Position numbers and translations under genes: made by a program. The notes under the pieces were generated by a model. It saw only the letters and a program-made list of their open reading frames with translations. It did not search any database and had not been told where the DNA came from. From NCBI GenBank assembly GCA_009926065.1, contig RFPP01000006.1, positions 1-64,000 of the forward strand: 64,000 nt of DNA, given 5' to 3'. Below are positions 49,840 to 59,950 of the stretch, piece after piece. Source of the stretch: Flavobacteriaceae bacterium (GTDB lineage Bacteria; Bacteroidota; Bacteroidia; Flavobacteriales; Flavobacteriaceae). Every line of letters begins with the position of its first letter. Positions within the stretch are counted from its first letter, which is position 1.

Positions 49840-51039
49840 ATGATAAACGCATCTGCTCCAGGCTGGATTGATAAATTTTTTTCTGATCAAAAGTCGATAA
49901 CAAACCCTGTTATTGAAAGTTCATATGTGTATTATAAAAAAACAAGAAATACTGGTTTTATATACGGGTATATTGTTTCGCTAGATACAGAAATTAATAT
50001 AAATACCTCTAAATGGACAGAAGATGAAATTTCAAAAGTTGCCTTATTAAATTCTTTATTTGGAGTTTATAAAATTAAAACTGAAGATATAAATTCTGAT
50101 AATTTTATTGAAAAAATAGTTTCTTTTTATAATGAAATGCACCCTCAGGGTTTTAATTTATTAAAGAAATTTCTTCCTAATAACCCCAAATCTATTGATT
50201 TAGAAAATATAATTGATGAGAGGATTCAAACAAATATTGATATTATCAATAAACAGTTTTCACATGTATTAACTAACGCTTTACTTTTTATAGATGTTCT
50301 TGCATTTAATTATTATTTAACTCACGGTTCAATTCCTGAAAAATATATTAAAAAAATTGAAGAAACTATTATAGGTATTGTTTCATTGGCATTAAAAATT
50401 AAATCAAATAAAAGTAACTATGACGATTTATTAATAAAGTTATTAGAGGCATCAGTTCGTTATAGTAAGTTTTCCAACATAAGTATACAAAATCTCGAGG
50501 AATTAAAATTAGACTCTTTTAGTTTAGAAATAGAAAAGTATTATCTAATTGATTTGGCTGGTATGGCTTTATGGAGTGATGAAAAAATTGAAAAAAACGA
50601 AGCTTTTTTCCTACATCATCTTGCAGAAATCATGTCGATTTCTGAGCAATTTGTTGAAGAAAGTATTCACGACACAAACGAATTTATTTCAAAATACAAA
50701 ACGGATATACCATATTTTAAATATTCTAATCCTGTAAAACATTTCTTTGATCATACTACACAAAATGTGGAAGTATTGATAAGTAGAAATAAAAATCGCC
50801 TATTTAAGGAAATCTCCGAAAGTAAAGAATTGATGATGTTACTTGCAAAATCTACAAGAAGAGATTTAGATGAAAAAGAAAAGAAAAAAATCAAAAAACA
50901 ACTATTAGATATATGCAAAACTATACCTTCACTAACGATTTTTTTGTTACCAGGCGGATCGTTATTGCTTCCTATATTAATAAAATTTATTCCTAAATTA
51001 TTGCCTTCTGCATTTAATGAAAACTTAGATGGGGAATAA
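49840..51039 (+). CDS. LETM1-related protein of unknown function
   Basis: C-terminal STRRDLDEKEKKKIKKQLLDICKTIPSLTIFLLPGGSLLLPILIKFIPKLLPSAF resembles the LETM1 core. Confidence 0.7.
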   Translation: MINASAPGWIDKFFSDQKSITNPVIESSYVYYKKTRNTGFIYGYIVSLDTEININTSKWTEDEISKVALLNSLFGVYKIKTEDINSDNFIEKIVSFYNEMHPQGFNLLKKFLPNNPKSIDLENIIDERIQTNIDIINKQFSHVLTNALLFIDVLAFNYYLTHGSIPEKYIKKIEETIIGIVSLALKIKSNKSNYDDLLIKLLEASVRYSKFSNISIQNLEELKLDSFSLEIEKYYLIDLAGMALWSDEKIEKNEAFFLHHLAEIMSISEQFVEESIHDTNEFISKYKTDIPYFKYSNPVKHFFDHTTQNVEVLISRNKNRLFKEISESKELMMLLAKSTRRDLDEKEKKKIKKQLLDICKTIPSLTIFLLPGGSLLLPILIKFIPKLLPSAFNENLDGE

Positions 51040-51040
51040 A

Positions 51041-51064
51041 AAAACCACTTAAAAGTGGTTTTTA
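51041..51064 (+). terminator. Rho-independent terminator between convergent genes
   Basis: AAAACCACTTAAAAGTGGTTTTTAA. Confidence 0.75.
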
Positions 51065-51066
51065 AT

Positions 51067-51702
51067 TTATAATTTCAATTGATATACTTTATCTAAGTCT
51101 TCATTTGAACTGAAATTTACTTTTAAATCGGTTACAAAACCTGAATTCAAACCATATGTCCAACCATGTAATGTTAAATCCTGACCATTTTTCCAAGCCG
51201 ATTGTACGATAGAAGTTTTAGCTAAATCAAAAACTTGCTCTTTTACATTTAATTCAACAAATATATTGAAGCGATCATTTTCATCTTCAATTGAATCTAA
51301 ATAATCTTGATGTAAACGGTAAACATCTTTAATATGACGGATCCAGTTATCAATAATACCAATAGAATCGTTACCCATGGCCGCTTTTACACCTCCACAA
51401 CCATAATGCCCACAAACAATTACGTGTTTAACTTTTAATACATTAACAGCATAATCCAATACACTTAGCATGTTCATATCCGAATGGACTACCATGTTTG
51501 CTATATTTCTATGAACAAAAACTTCACCTGGTCTAGCTCCAATAATTTCATTTGCAGGAACTCGACTATCAGAACATCCAATCCACAATAGAGGAGGTGA
51601 TTGACCTTTAGCCAAATCTTTAAAGTAATTTGGGTCTTTTTCTAAGGCAGTTTCAACCCAAATTTTATTATTTTCAATTATTTTTTTATAAAAATCGCTC
51701 AT
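51067..51702 (-). CDS. can: beta-carbonic anhydrase
   Basis: IGCSDSRVPANEI, VCGHYGCGGVKAA. Confidence 0.95.
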   Translation of the reverse strand: MSDFYKKIIENNKIWVETALEKDPNYFKDLAKGQSPPLLWIGCSDSRVPANEIIGARPGEVFVHRNIANMVVHSDMNMLSVLDYAVNVLKVKHVIVCGHYGCGGVKAAMGNDSIGIIDNWIRHIKDVYRLHQDYLDSIEDENDRFNIFVELNVKEQVFDLAKTSIVQSAWKNGQDLTLHGWTYGLNSGFVTDLKVNFSSNEDLDKVYQLKL

Positions 51703-51775
51703 TTTCTTATTTTTTTAAAATTATTTATTTTCAAATCATTATAAAATAAAATAAATACATGTTAGTAAATTTACT

Positions 51776-53416
51776 CTATTTAATTATTTCTTTCTTGACC
51801 ATTTTTCTTTTTACAAAATCATAATGATTTTCATATGAAACATTATTTGGTGTTTCAATGGAATTTTCTAAATTATATGATTTTTTAAATCCCTTTAATT
51901 TTACTTTAATATTACTATCTATGGCACGTGTTAACTTAAATTCTCTTATTAAATCTAATATATCATGAGCAATATATAGTGTTTCAGTTGCATCAATAAT
52001 TACTTTTGAATTTTCAGGAATTTCACTTAATGTAGACTTTATCGCTGCTTTATTAAGAAAAGAAACTTCTTGTGCTAAATGAATGTGTATAATATCTCCA
52101 TCTATATATTCATCCTTTTTGAAACTGTATGCTCTTTTTAAATTACCTTTTAAAACAAATATTATGCTTATGATAATTCCTAATGCAACTCCTTTTAATA
52201 AATCAGTTAAAACAACCGCAACAAAAGTGGCTATAAATGGAATAAATTGGTATTTCCCTTTTTTCCAAAAATAAACTATTATTTTAGGGTTTGCCAATTT
52301 ATAACCCACCAAAAGCAAAACAGCTGCCAAAGTTGATAATGGAATTTTGTTGAGTATCATTGGTATAGAAAATACACAAACGGATAATAATAAGCCATGA
52401 ATGATGGTAGCTAATTTTGATTTAGCACCTGCAGTATGATTTGCGGAAGTTCTAACTACTACTGAGGTCATTGGCAAACCGCCAAGTAAAGAACTAATTA
52501 TGTTACCTATACCTTGTGCTTTTAATTCAATATTGGTATCGGTAAATCTCTTTTGTTCATCCATTCTATCTGAAGCCTCTATGCATAATAGAGTTTCTAT
52601 AGAAGCTACAACAGCAATTGTAATACCTACAATCCAAACCTGAGTGTTCAACAAAGCTGAAAAATTAGGTAATATAAATATATTTTTAAACTCCTCAAAC
52701 GAATTCGGTACTGGTAAATTAACCATATTATCATTTAGAATTGAAAAATCACTTCCTGAAATAATAAAAAATTCATTCAATAAAATACTAACAATTACTG
52801 CAACTAATGCAGGAGGAACTAACTTAATTTTTTTTAAGAATTCAAATTTAGTCCATGCGATTAATACAAAAAGTGAAAGTGATGAAATAATAATAGATCC
52901 CACTTGTACATGTCCAATCAAATGAAATAATTCAGAAAATGTATTTTCCGAGTCCGGTTGTAAGAAAGCTAAATTCCCCTCAAAATCTTTATCATATCCA
53001 AATGCATGCGGAATCTGTTTTAAAATAATAATAACACCGATACCAGCTAACATTCCTTCAATTACATTGGTTGGAAAATAATTTGAAATACTACCCGCTT
53101 TTATTAAACCCAGAATGAATTGAATTATACCTGCTATAAATACAGCAGTTAAAAAAATATCAAATGCTCCTAAATCAGTTATTGCTGTAAGGACAATAGC
53201 AGTTAATCCTGCAGCTGGTCCAGAAACACTAAGATGAGAGGTACTTAAATAACCAACCACTACACCCCCTACTATACCTGAGATAATACCGGAAAATAAA
53301 GGAGCTCCGGAAGCCATAGCAATACCTAAACATAAAGGTAAAGCCACCAAAAAAACTACTAATCCTGCAGAAAAATCGGATTTAAAATTTGTAAAAAAAT
53401 TATTTTTTTTTGTCAT
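51776..53416 (-). CDS. SulP family inorganic anion transporter
   Basis: Multi-TM: FSAGLVVFLVALPLCLGIAMASGAPLFSGIISGIVGG, C-terminal STAS-like domain; adjacent to carbonic anhydrase. Confidence 0.92.
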   Translation of the reverse strand: MTKKNNFFTNFKSDFSAGLVVFLVALPLCLGIAMASGAPLFSGIISGIVGGVVVGYLSTSHLSVSGPAAGLTAIVLTAITDLGAFDIFLTAVFIAGIIQFILGLIKAGSISNYFPTNVIEGMLAGIGVIIILKQIPHAFGYDKDFEGNLAFLQPDSENTFSELFHLIGHVQVGSIIISSLSLFVLIAWTKFEFLKKIKLVPPALVAVIVSILLNEFFIISGSDFSILNDNMVNLPVPNSFEEFKNIFILPNFSALLNTQVWIVGITIAVVASIETLLCIEASDRMDEQKRFTDTNIELKAQGIGNIISSLLGGLPMTSVVVRTSANHTAGAKSKLATIIHGLLLSVCVFSIPMILNKIPLSTLAAVLLLVGYKLANPKIIVYFWKKGKYQFIPFIATFVAVVLTDLLKGVALGIIISIIFVLKGNLKRAYSFKKDEYIDGDIIHIHLAQEVSFLNKAAIKSTLSEIPENSKVIIDATETLYIAHDILDLIREFKLTRAIDSNIKVKLKGFKKSYNLENSIETPNNVSYENHYDFVKRKMVKKEIIK

Positions 53417-53477
53417 AATACTATATAAAATTAATTCAAAGAAACAAACGCAAGATGATTGCGTAAAAAATTATAAA

Positions 53478-53759
53478 TTAGATAGTATCAGGTGGTGGTA
53501 TGACTATTTTCTTAGAAACTGTGTCGTGTTTATTTATATTCTTAAAAAGAATAGTAGTTGATTTATTTTTAATATTAAATACATTGTATGATAAGAAGGT
53601 AAATATAAAATCAGTATTGAGTTCTTTTTGAGATTCATCTGATTCAGTATTGTCATAACTAAATTCAATAGTTACTTTCTTCTCCACTAAACTTAAAATT
53701 GTAGGGCTTGAGAGGAAAGTTAGAAAAAATACAATCAAAAATTTTACAATAATTTTCAT
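53478..53759 (-). CDS. small secreted/membrane protein of unknown function
   Basis: 93 aa with N-terminal hydrophobic segment. Confidence 0.5.
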   Translation of the reverse strand: MKIIVKFLIVFFLTFLSSPTILSLVEKKVTIEFSYDNTESDESQKELNTDFIFTFLSYNVFNIKNKSTTILFKNINKHDTVSKKIVIPPPDTI

Positions 53760-53885
53760 AAGACAAAACTAATTTTTATTTAGAAATAAATTACAATAAA
53801 CTTAAAAAAAATTAATAATTAATATTAAAATATATTATTTAAAAATAGACTTTAAAATTATACTATAAGTTAAACTGATTGTTTT

Positions 53886-53893
53886 TATATTTG
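53886..53893 (+). promoter_or_regulatory. Candidate Bacteroidota -7 box (TATATTTG) for the LysR gene
   Basis: Matches TAnnTTTG 17 nt upstream of the ATG. Confidence 0.5.
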
Positions 53894-53910
53894 CATAACA
53901 AATTACTATT

Positions 53911-54852
53911 ATGACAATCACTCAACTTCAATATGTTTTAGCTGTTGCAGAATATAAAAATTTTACTATTGCAGCTGATAAATGCTTTGTAACCCAGCCT
54001 ACTTTAAGTATGCAAATTCAAAAAGTAGAAGAAGAACTTAATATTCAAATTTTTGATCGTACAAAAAAACCCATACAATTAACCGAAATAGGTCAAAAAA
54101 TTGTAAACCAAGCGAAAAATATTGTAAATGAAGCTGGCCGTATGAAAGACATTGTTGAACAACAAAAAGGATACATCGGTGGTGATTTTAAAATAGGAAT
54201 TATTCCAACAGTGATGCCTACTTTATTGCCAATGTTTTTAAATACATTTATAAAAAAATACCCCAAAGTAAAACTAATAATTGAAGAATTAAATACTGAT
54301 GATATCATTCAAAGATTGAAAAATGGAAATTTAGACGCTGCTATTGCTGCTACTCCTTTAAATGAAGATAAATTAAAAGAAATCGTAATTTATTACGAAC
54401 CATTTGTAGCTTATATTCCTGAGAAACATAGAATAGCAGACAAAAAAGAAATCGAAGTTTCTGATTTAAATTTGGATGAAATTTTACTTTTACAAGACGG
54501 ACATTGTTTTAGAGATGGAATACTAAATTTATGTAAGAATCAAGAGGTAGCACAAACTAATAATTTCCAAATTCAAAGTGGAAGTTTCGAAACATTAATA
54601 AAATTAGCAGACGAGGGTTTAGGATTAACGCTACTTCCCTATTTACACACCTTAGATTTAAAAGAAAAAGACAAACAAAAATTAAAACATTTTAAAGATC
54701 CAAAGCCAGCAAGAGAAATTAGTCTTATTTTTCCAAAAACCGAACTCAAAATTCAAATAATTGATGCATTAAGACAATCAATTTCCGGGGTGATTCGAGG
54801 TGCAATTGCATTTCAAAATGTAGAAATTATTAATCCACTACCAAAAAAATAA
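53911..54852 (+). CDS. oxyR: LysR family regulator, OxyR-like
   Basis: MTITQLQYVLAVAEYKNFTIAADKCFVTQPTLSMQIQKVEEEL; conserved cysteines in LLQDGHCFRDGILNLCKN. Confidence 0.9.
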   Translation: MTITQLQYVLAVAEYKNFTIAADKCFVTQPTLSMQIQKVEEELNIQIFDRTKKPIQLTEIGQKIVNQAKNIVNEAGRMKDIVEQQKGYIGGDFKIGIIPTVMPTLLPMFLNTFIKKYPKVKLIIEELNTDDIIQRLKNGNLDAAIAATPLNEDKLKEIVIYYEPFVAYIPEKHRIADKKEIEVSDLNLDEILLLQDGHCFRDGILNLCKNQEVAQTNNFQIQSGSFETLIKLADEGLGLTLLPYLHTLDLKEKDKQKLKHFKDPKPAREISLIFPKTELKIQIIDALRQSISGVIRGAIAFQNVEIINPLPKK

Positions 54853-54880
54853 AAAAAGGGGCTAATTCGCCCCTTTTTTA
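54852..54880 (+). terminator. Rho-independent terminator after oxyR
   Basis: AAAAAAAGGGGCTAATTCGCCCCTTTTTTA. Confidence 0.88.
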
Positions 54881-55072
54881 TTTTATGTATATTAAACATT
54901 CTTTTAATTCCGGCTTTTGATTTGTATAAAATAAAAGCCATTCTGTTAATTCTTCTACTTCGTAGGGTAATAATTTTTTTAATGCTTTTTCTAACTCTTT
55001 ACAAAAAAGTTTAGGATCAAAACTAACGCTTTCCAAAATGTTTTTTGTGTAGGCGACCATTGATACTTTCAT
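54878..55072 (-). CDS. small conserved-looking protein of unknown function
   Basis: 64 aa ORF in otherwise empty space, coding-like composition. Confidence 0.5.
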   Translation of the reverse strand: MKVSMVAYTKNILESVSFDPKLFCKELEKALKKLLPYEVEELTEWLLFYTNQKPELKECLIYIK

Positions 55073-55142
55073 AAAAAAATAAATTATTTGGTTATCGATA
55101 TCAAATTTAATAAATAATTAAAATAGTAATCAAAATAATTCG

Positions 55143-55817
55143 TTAATATTTCAATTCATTTTTAATTGCTCTAAACATTTCCCTTTTTCCAGGGGGTCCA
55201 GGTAGTTTTTCAACTTTAAAACCAACTTCAATCATACTTCTTTTTACTACTCCACGTGCAGCATATGTTACCAGAGTTCCTTTTGATTTTAATGATTTAT
55301 ACATTCTTCTAAAAATATCTGTACTCCATAATTCAGGTTGTACACGATAACCAAAAGCATCAAAATAAATTAAATCAAATTTATTTTCATCCACTATGTT
55401 TTCAAAAAACTGTTTTCTCTTGGTTAAGGTGAAAATCGATGATATTTGTATTTTTTTACCCCATTCACATTCATGTAAAATTTGAAAAATTTTACTTTCA
55501 TTATTTGCATTCAATACTGAATCATAATTCATTTGAGAAATTTCATCAGTAGAAATTGGATAAGCTTCTACGCCATAATAATCAATTTTTTGATTTAATT
55601 TCTTAGATTCTAAATAAGTTATAAAAGCGTTTAGACCTGTACCTAAACCAATTTCTAAAATAGAAACAGGCTGACTATTAAAAGTGTTTAAACCATTTCG
55701 GATAAAAACGTGATATGCCTCTTGGATAGCGCCATGTTTAGAATGATATGTTTCATTCCAATCTGGCAAATGTATTGAAGTAGAGCCATCCAACGTAGTA
55801 AGAATTTCCCTTTTCAA
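55143..55817 (-). CDS. mnmD: tRNA 5-methylaminomethyl-2-thiouridine methyltransferase-like protein
   Basis: DGSTSIHLPDWNETYHSKHGAIQEAYHVFI, EIGLGTGLNA, IYFDAFGYRVQPELWS, GFKVEKLPGPPGKREM. Confidence 0.9.
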   Translation of the reverse strand: MKREILTTLDGSTSIHLPDWNETYHSKHGAIQEAYHVFIRNGLNTFNSQPVSILEIGLGTGLNAFITYLESKKLNQKIDYYGVEAYPISTDEISQMNYDSVLNANNESKIFQILHECEWGKKIQISSIFTLTKRKQFFENIVDENKFDLIYFDAFGYRVQPELWSTDIFRRMYKSLKSKGTLVTYAARGVVKRSMIEVGFKVEKLPGPPGKREMFRAIKNELKY

Positions 55818-55818
55818 A

Positions 55819-56256
55819 TTACTTTATATATAACTTTTTTATTTTGGGAATTGGACCACCACATTTAACTTGATGACAGCTAATACAAACATTTATTCCT
55901 TCATTAAAATGTTGCTTTGCATTTTTGGGATCTTTATAAATCAACTCTTGAGACTTTATAAAAAGTGCTGCTTGTTCCTTAAAAAATTGATCATTTTCAG
56001 ATTGATCTGTCATAACTGCTTTATGAATATTTAGAAAATGACTAGGAAATTGTCCAATTGTATCTCCTTTTTTTATTCTTTCCTTGAGCTTTTCATTTTC
56101 AAAATACATACTTTCCATCAAAGCTGCCATTTCCGACATTTGATACATTTCAAACTTTTTTGTTGATTTTTGATTAGAGTTGCATTCTTGCTTGTCCACA
56201 TTTTTGTTGCAGGAAAGAAAAAAATAAAGAGCGATTAATAAAAAATATTTTTTCAT
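55819..56256 (-). CDS. lipoprotein with a single CxxCH haem-binding motif
   Basis: Lipobox-like FLSC; NVCISCHQVKCGGPIPKIKKLYI. Confidence 0.7.
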   Translation of the reverse strand: MKKYFLLIALYFFLSCNKNVDKQECNSNQKSTKKFEMYQMSEMAALMESMYFENEKLKERIKKGDTIGQFPSHFLNIHKAVMTDQSENDQFFKEQAALFIKSQELIYKDPKNAKQHFNEGINVCISCHQVKCGGPIPKIKKLYIK

Positions 56257-56257
56257 T

Positions 56258-56743
56258 TTACTTTTTTATTAAAACTCCGTCAGCCAGAAAAGCATAAGTA
56301 GTTTTAGGGGTAATAATACTATCTATAGCGGCCTGAGACTTTCCTTCATCTTTAGCATAATGTTTTAATTCTTCAACAGATTCAACATTTACAAAAGCTT
56401 TACCGTTGACAATAGCATTTTCATTTTGAGCATTTTTAGGAACAAAAAAAGCATAGTCTTTAAACTTTACAAATACTTCTTTTCCGGAAGGTAATTCCAA
56501 AGTCATCCAGCACCCTTTTTTCTTACAAACACTTTTAATTTTTGATTTAAATTTAATATTAAGTGTATCTCCAGGTTTTAATTTATCATATTGATCCAAC
56601 ATTTCTTCATTTGTAATAGCTTTATCAGCTGAAATACTATCCCCAAAAATTGCATAATCATCAGATGAATTTGAGGTAATTGTTTCTTTTTTACAACTTG
56701 ATAATGCAAAAAAGCAAATTAATAAATAGAAAATTTTATTCAT
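56258..56743 (-). CDS. DUF4920 domain lipoprotein
   Basis: KSKIKSVCKKKGCWMTLELPSGKEVFVKFKDYAFFVP; lipobox FALSSC. Confidence 0.82.
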   Translation of the reverse strand: MNKIFYLLICFFALSSCKKETITSNSSDDYAIFGDSISADKAITNEEMLDQYDKLKPGDTLNIKFKSKIKSVCKKKGCWMTLELPSGKEVFVKFKDYAFFVPKNAQNENAIVNGKAFVNVESVEELKHYAKDEGKSQAAIDSIITPKTTYAFLADGVLIKK

Positions 56744-57016
56744 AATATGTCTAATTAATATTTTTAGATTGATTTCGCAAAAATATAAGAAATTTTAATA
56801 TAAATTAATAGAATTAGTATAAAAATGATTAAATTAAAAACAGTTTTTAAGATATTTTTAATTTATTTAATAAAAATATACTATATCAACATAAAAGAAT
56901 GTAATTTTTATTAATTTAGCCAAAATTTTATAAGTAATAATTTTTGATTGCAATAAAAACGCAAATCCCTCATTTAAAAGGTTTTAGCAAAAATAATATA
57001 AATTATTTACAATATC

Positions 57017-58084
57017 ATGAATTCAAAAATCGAAAACAAAATTCAAATTTCTAAAATTTCAACTTCAAAAATTGAATCCATTGATTTTGATCATCTTCCT
57101 TTTGGTGAAGTTTTTACTGATTATATGTTGACCTGTGACTTTGTGAATGGTGAATGGGGAATTCCAAAAATTGTTCCTTATGCTCCTTTTTTAATAGATC
57201 CATCCTCCAAGGTTTTTCATTATGGACAAGCTATATTTGAAGGAATGAAGGCCTATAAAGATGAAAATGATACTGTTTGGTTGTTTCGTCCAGAAGAAAA
57301 TTTTATTCGATTTAATAAATCAGCGGTAAGAATGGCTATGCCTGAGGTACCTGAATTTATCTTTCTCGATGGAATAAAACAGCTTGTAGACCTGGAAAGA
57401 GACTGGGTAAAAAAGGGGGTTGGTAGTACTTTATATATAAGACCATTCATGATTGCAATTGGAACAGGCGTGATCGCTTCAACTTCAAATGAATATCGTT
57501 TTATGATATTATTATCTCCTGCAAAATCATATTATTCAGGAGAGGTAAAAGTACTAATTGCAGAACATTATAGCCGAGCAGCAAATGGTGGTATTGGTGC
57601 TGCAAAAGCTGCAGGAAATTATTCCGCTCAATTTTATCCTACCAAATTAGCCAACGAAAAAGGATTCCAGCAAGTAATTTGGACTGATGATGCTACCCAT
57701 ACAAAAATGGAAGAATCTGGTACAATGAATGTGTTTTTTAGAATTAATGATACTTTATATACTGCGCCAACAAGTGAAAGAATTCTTGATGGGGTAACCA
57801 GAAAAAGTATTATAGCCATAGCGGAAAGAGATAATATTAATTTAATTGTAAGACCCGTGTTGGTTGCTGAACTTGTTGAAGCAGCAAAAAATGGCACATT
57901 AAAAGAAATTTTTGGAGCTGGAACTGCTGCTGTTGTAACAATTATTAAAGGATTTTCTTATCAGGATGTTTACTATGAATTACCTCCTGTAGAACAATCA
58001 TATGCATTAGACTTAAAAAATAAACTAACAGCTATACAACATAAACTAGCTGAAGATACATTTGGTTGGACGGTAAAAGTTTAA
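57017..58084 (+). CDS. ilvE: branched-chain amino acid aminotransferase
   Basis: FHYGQAIFEGMKAYK, KAAGNYSAQFYPTKLANEKGFQQVIWTD, EIFGAGTAAVVTII. Confidence 0.95.
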   Translation: MNSKIENKIQISKISTSKIESIDFDHLPFGEVFTDYMLTCDFVNGEWGIPKIVPYAPFLIDPSSKVFHYGQAIFEGMKAYKDENDTVWLFRPEENFIRFNKSAVRMAMPEVPEFIFLDGIKQLVDLERDWVKKGVGSTLYIRPFMIAIGTGVIASTSNEYRFMILLSPAKSYYSGEVKVLIAEHYSRAANGGIGAAKAAGNYSAQFYPTKLANEKGFQQVIWTDDATHTKMEESGTMNVFFRINDTLYTAPTSERILDGVTRKSIIAIAERDNINLIVRPVLVAELVEAAKNGTLKEIFGAGTAAVVTIIKGFSYQDVYYELPPVEQSYALDLKNKLTAIQHKLAEDTFGWTVKV

Positions 58085-58120
58085 TCTTAAATGACTTATT
58101 TATAAGTTGATTTTATCGAA

Positions 58121-58501
58121 TTAAATGATTTTTGAAAAATCTGGCTTGAAATAATTTGGGCCTTTCATTACTTTACCGTCTTCTCGATAGATTGGTTTTC
58201 CATTACTATCTAATTTACTCATATTGCTTTTTTGAATTTCGTCAAAAACGGCTTCAATTTTATCTTGCAATCCATGTTCAATTATAGTTCCGCATAAAAT
58301 ATAAAGCATATCCCCCAGCGCGTCTGCAATTTCAATAATATCATTATTTTTAGCCGCTTCTAGATATTCTTCATTTTCTTCTTTCATTAAATTATATCTT
58401 AGGATATTTTTAGTTTCTCCTAAATTTCCTTTTGGACTTTCACTATAACCTATTTCAAAGGCAGTATGAAATTCTTTAACGGCATTAATTTGTTTAATCA
58501 T
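58121..58501 (-). CDS. MazG-like nucleoside triphosphate pyrophosphohydrolase
   Basis: EENEEYLEAAKNNDIIEIADALGDMLYILCGTIIEHGL: ExxE/ExxD arrangement. Confidence 0.88.
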   Translation of the reverse strand: MIKQINAVKEFHTAFEIGYSESPKGNLGETKNILRYNLMKEENEEYLEAAKNNDIIEIADALGDMLYILCGTIIEHGLQDKIEAVFDEIQKSNMSKLDSNGKPIYREDGKVMKGPNYFKPDFSKII

Positions 58502-58573
58502 AGTTTATTTTTTAATTGATTCTGGAAATAGTTACTTTTGAAGACAAATTTAGTATTTTTGTATAAAAAATAT

Positions 58574-58762
58574 ATGTTTAGCAAAGGTCAAATAATTTTT
58601 TCAATAATTTTTTTTATTTCATTTGTAATAGCAATTTTCTATTCTTACAGAAAAGACATTATTGTTCATCAAAGAATTTATAAAGGAAGTTATAAAATAT
58701 TAATAGGCTTCATTCTATTTATACTTCTATTATTTGTAATTAAAATTTTCTTCAAGCACTAA
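58574..58762 (+). CDS. small membrane protein
   Basis: MFSKGQIIFSIIFFISFVIAIFYSYRKDIIVHQRIYKGSYKILIGFILFILLLFVIKIFFKH; two TM segments. Confidence 0.65.
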   Translation: MFSKGQIIFSIIFFISFVIAIFYSYRKDIIVHQRIYKGSYKILIGFILFILLLFVIKIFFKH

Positions 58763-58799
58763 ATTATTATTTCAAGCCATATAAATTTAATTAATAATT

Positions 58800-59888
58800 A
58801 TGAAAATATTAAAATATTTATTCCTATTAGTTTTATTACTCTCATTTGGGGGTACCATTTTTATTGCTACTCAAAAAAGTAATTTTAATTTGGTTAAATC
58901 TATTGTAATAAAATCCAACAAAACCTCTATTTATAACTATTTAAATGATACTAGAAATTATAAAGATTGGTTTATTTTTGATAAAAATAATTCAACTGTA
59001 GAATTAAATTATTCAGAAAAATCTTTTGGTGTTGGGAGCTTTTTTTCATGGACAGGAAGCGAAGGGAAAGGTAAAACAACAATATATTTTACCTCAGAAA
59101 ATGATAGTATTATTCAAAAAACAAATTTAGATGGTAAATTTTCAGAAACCGTTTGGAAACTAAAAGACACTATTGGCGGTACAAAAGTTACCTGTATTTC
59201 AAAAGGGGAAATGTCATTTTTAAATAAACTAAATTTCTTTTTTACAGGTGGTATAAATAAAACAATTGAAAGAAAAATAGAACAAAGCTTAACTAATTTA
59301 AATAGAAGTTTAGATTATGAATTGAATACATATTCTATAAATTCAAAAGGTGTAGTATTTAAAAAAGCATGTTACTATATAAAACACACTATAAATACAA
59401 AATTTTCAAGACTTAATTATAATATAAAAATAATAATACCATATTTGATTAATTTTTCAAATCAGAATAATATTATTTTAAGTGGGAAACCATTCATAAT
59501 TTATAATTCAATTGATGAAAATAAAGAAATAACAAATATATCTGTTTGTTTACCAATAAAAAGGAGGATTTTAACAAGCTCTGGAAGTGATATAATTTGT
59601 TCAGAACTTGAGGGATATAATGCATTTAAAACTAATTTAAACGGAGATTATTCCCACAGGAAAACAGCATGGAAAAAAGCTAAAGAGTTTATCACTAAAA
59701 ATAATGAAAATATAGAAAAATCGATTCCATTATTAGAAATTTATAATAAAAGTTTTATTGACGGTTTGAGTCCTTCAAAATGGCAAACTACTATTTATAT
59801 AGCATTACAATCAAAAAATAATTCGGACAAACCTGCTTCTACAAAAGAAACAGAAGTTATTGAAACGAATGAATTAGACTCGCAATAA
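58800..59888 (+). CDS. SRPBCC-domain protein with C-terminal GyrI-like effector domain
   Basis: N-terminal SRPBCC pattern (TSIYNYLNDTRNYKDW...ETVWKLKDTIGGTKVTC), C-terminal GyrI-like pattern (RKTAWKKAKEFITKN...PLLEIYN). Confidence 0.65.
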   Translation: MKILKYLFLLVLLLSFGGTIFIATQKSNFNLVKSIVIKSNKTSIYNYLNDTRNYKDWFIFDKNNSTVELNYSEKSFGVGSFFSWTGSEGKGKTTIYFTSENDSIIQKTNLDGKFSETVWKLKDTIGGTKVTCISKGEMSFLNKLNFFFTGGINKTIERKIEQSLTNLNRSLDYELNTYSINSKGVVFKKACYYIKHTINTKFSRLNYNIKIIIPYLINFSNQNNIILSGKPFIIYNSIDENKEITNISVCLPIKRRILTSSGSDIICSELEGYNAFKTNLNGDYSHRKTAWKKAKEFITKNNENIEKSIPLLEIYNKSFIDGLSPSKWQTTIYIALQSKNNSDKPASTKETEVIETNELDSQ

Positions 59889-59950
59889 TTTATTTTATAT
59901 AACAAATTAAACCTTTGTTGTTTATTTCAATCTTACCATAAAAATAATAT

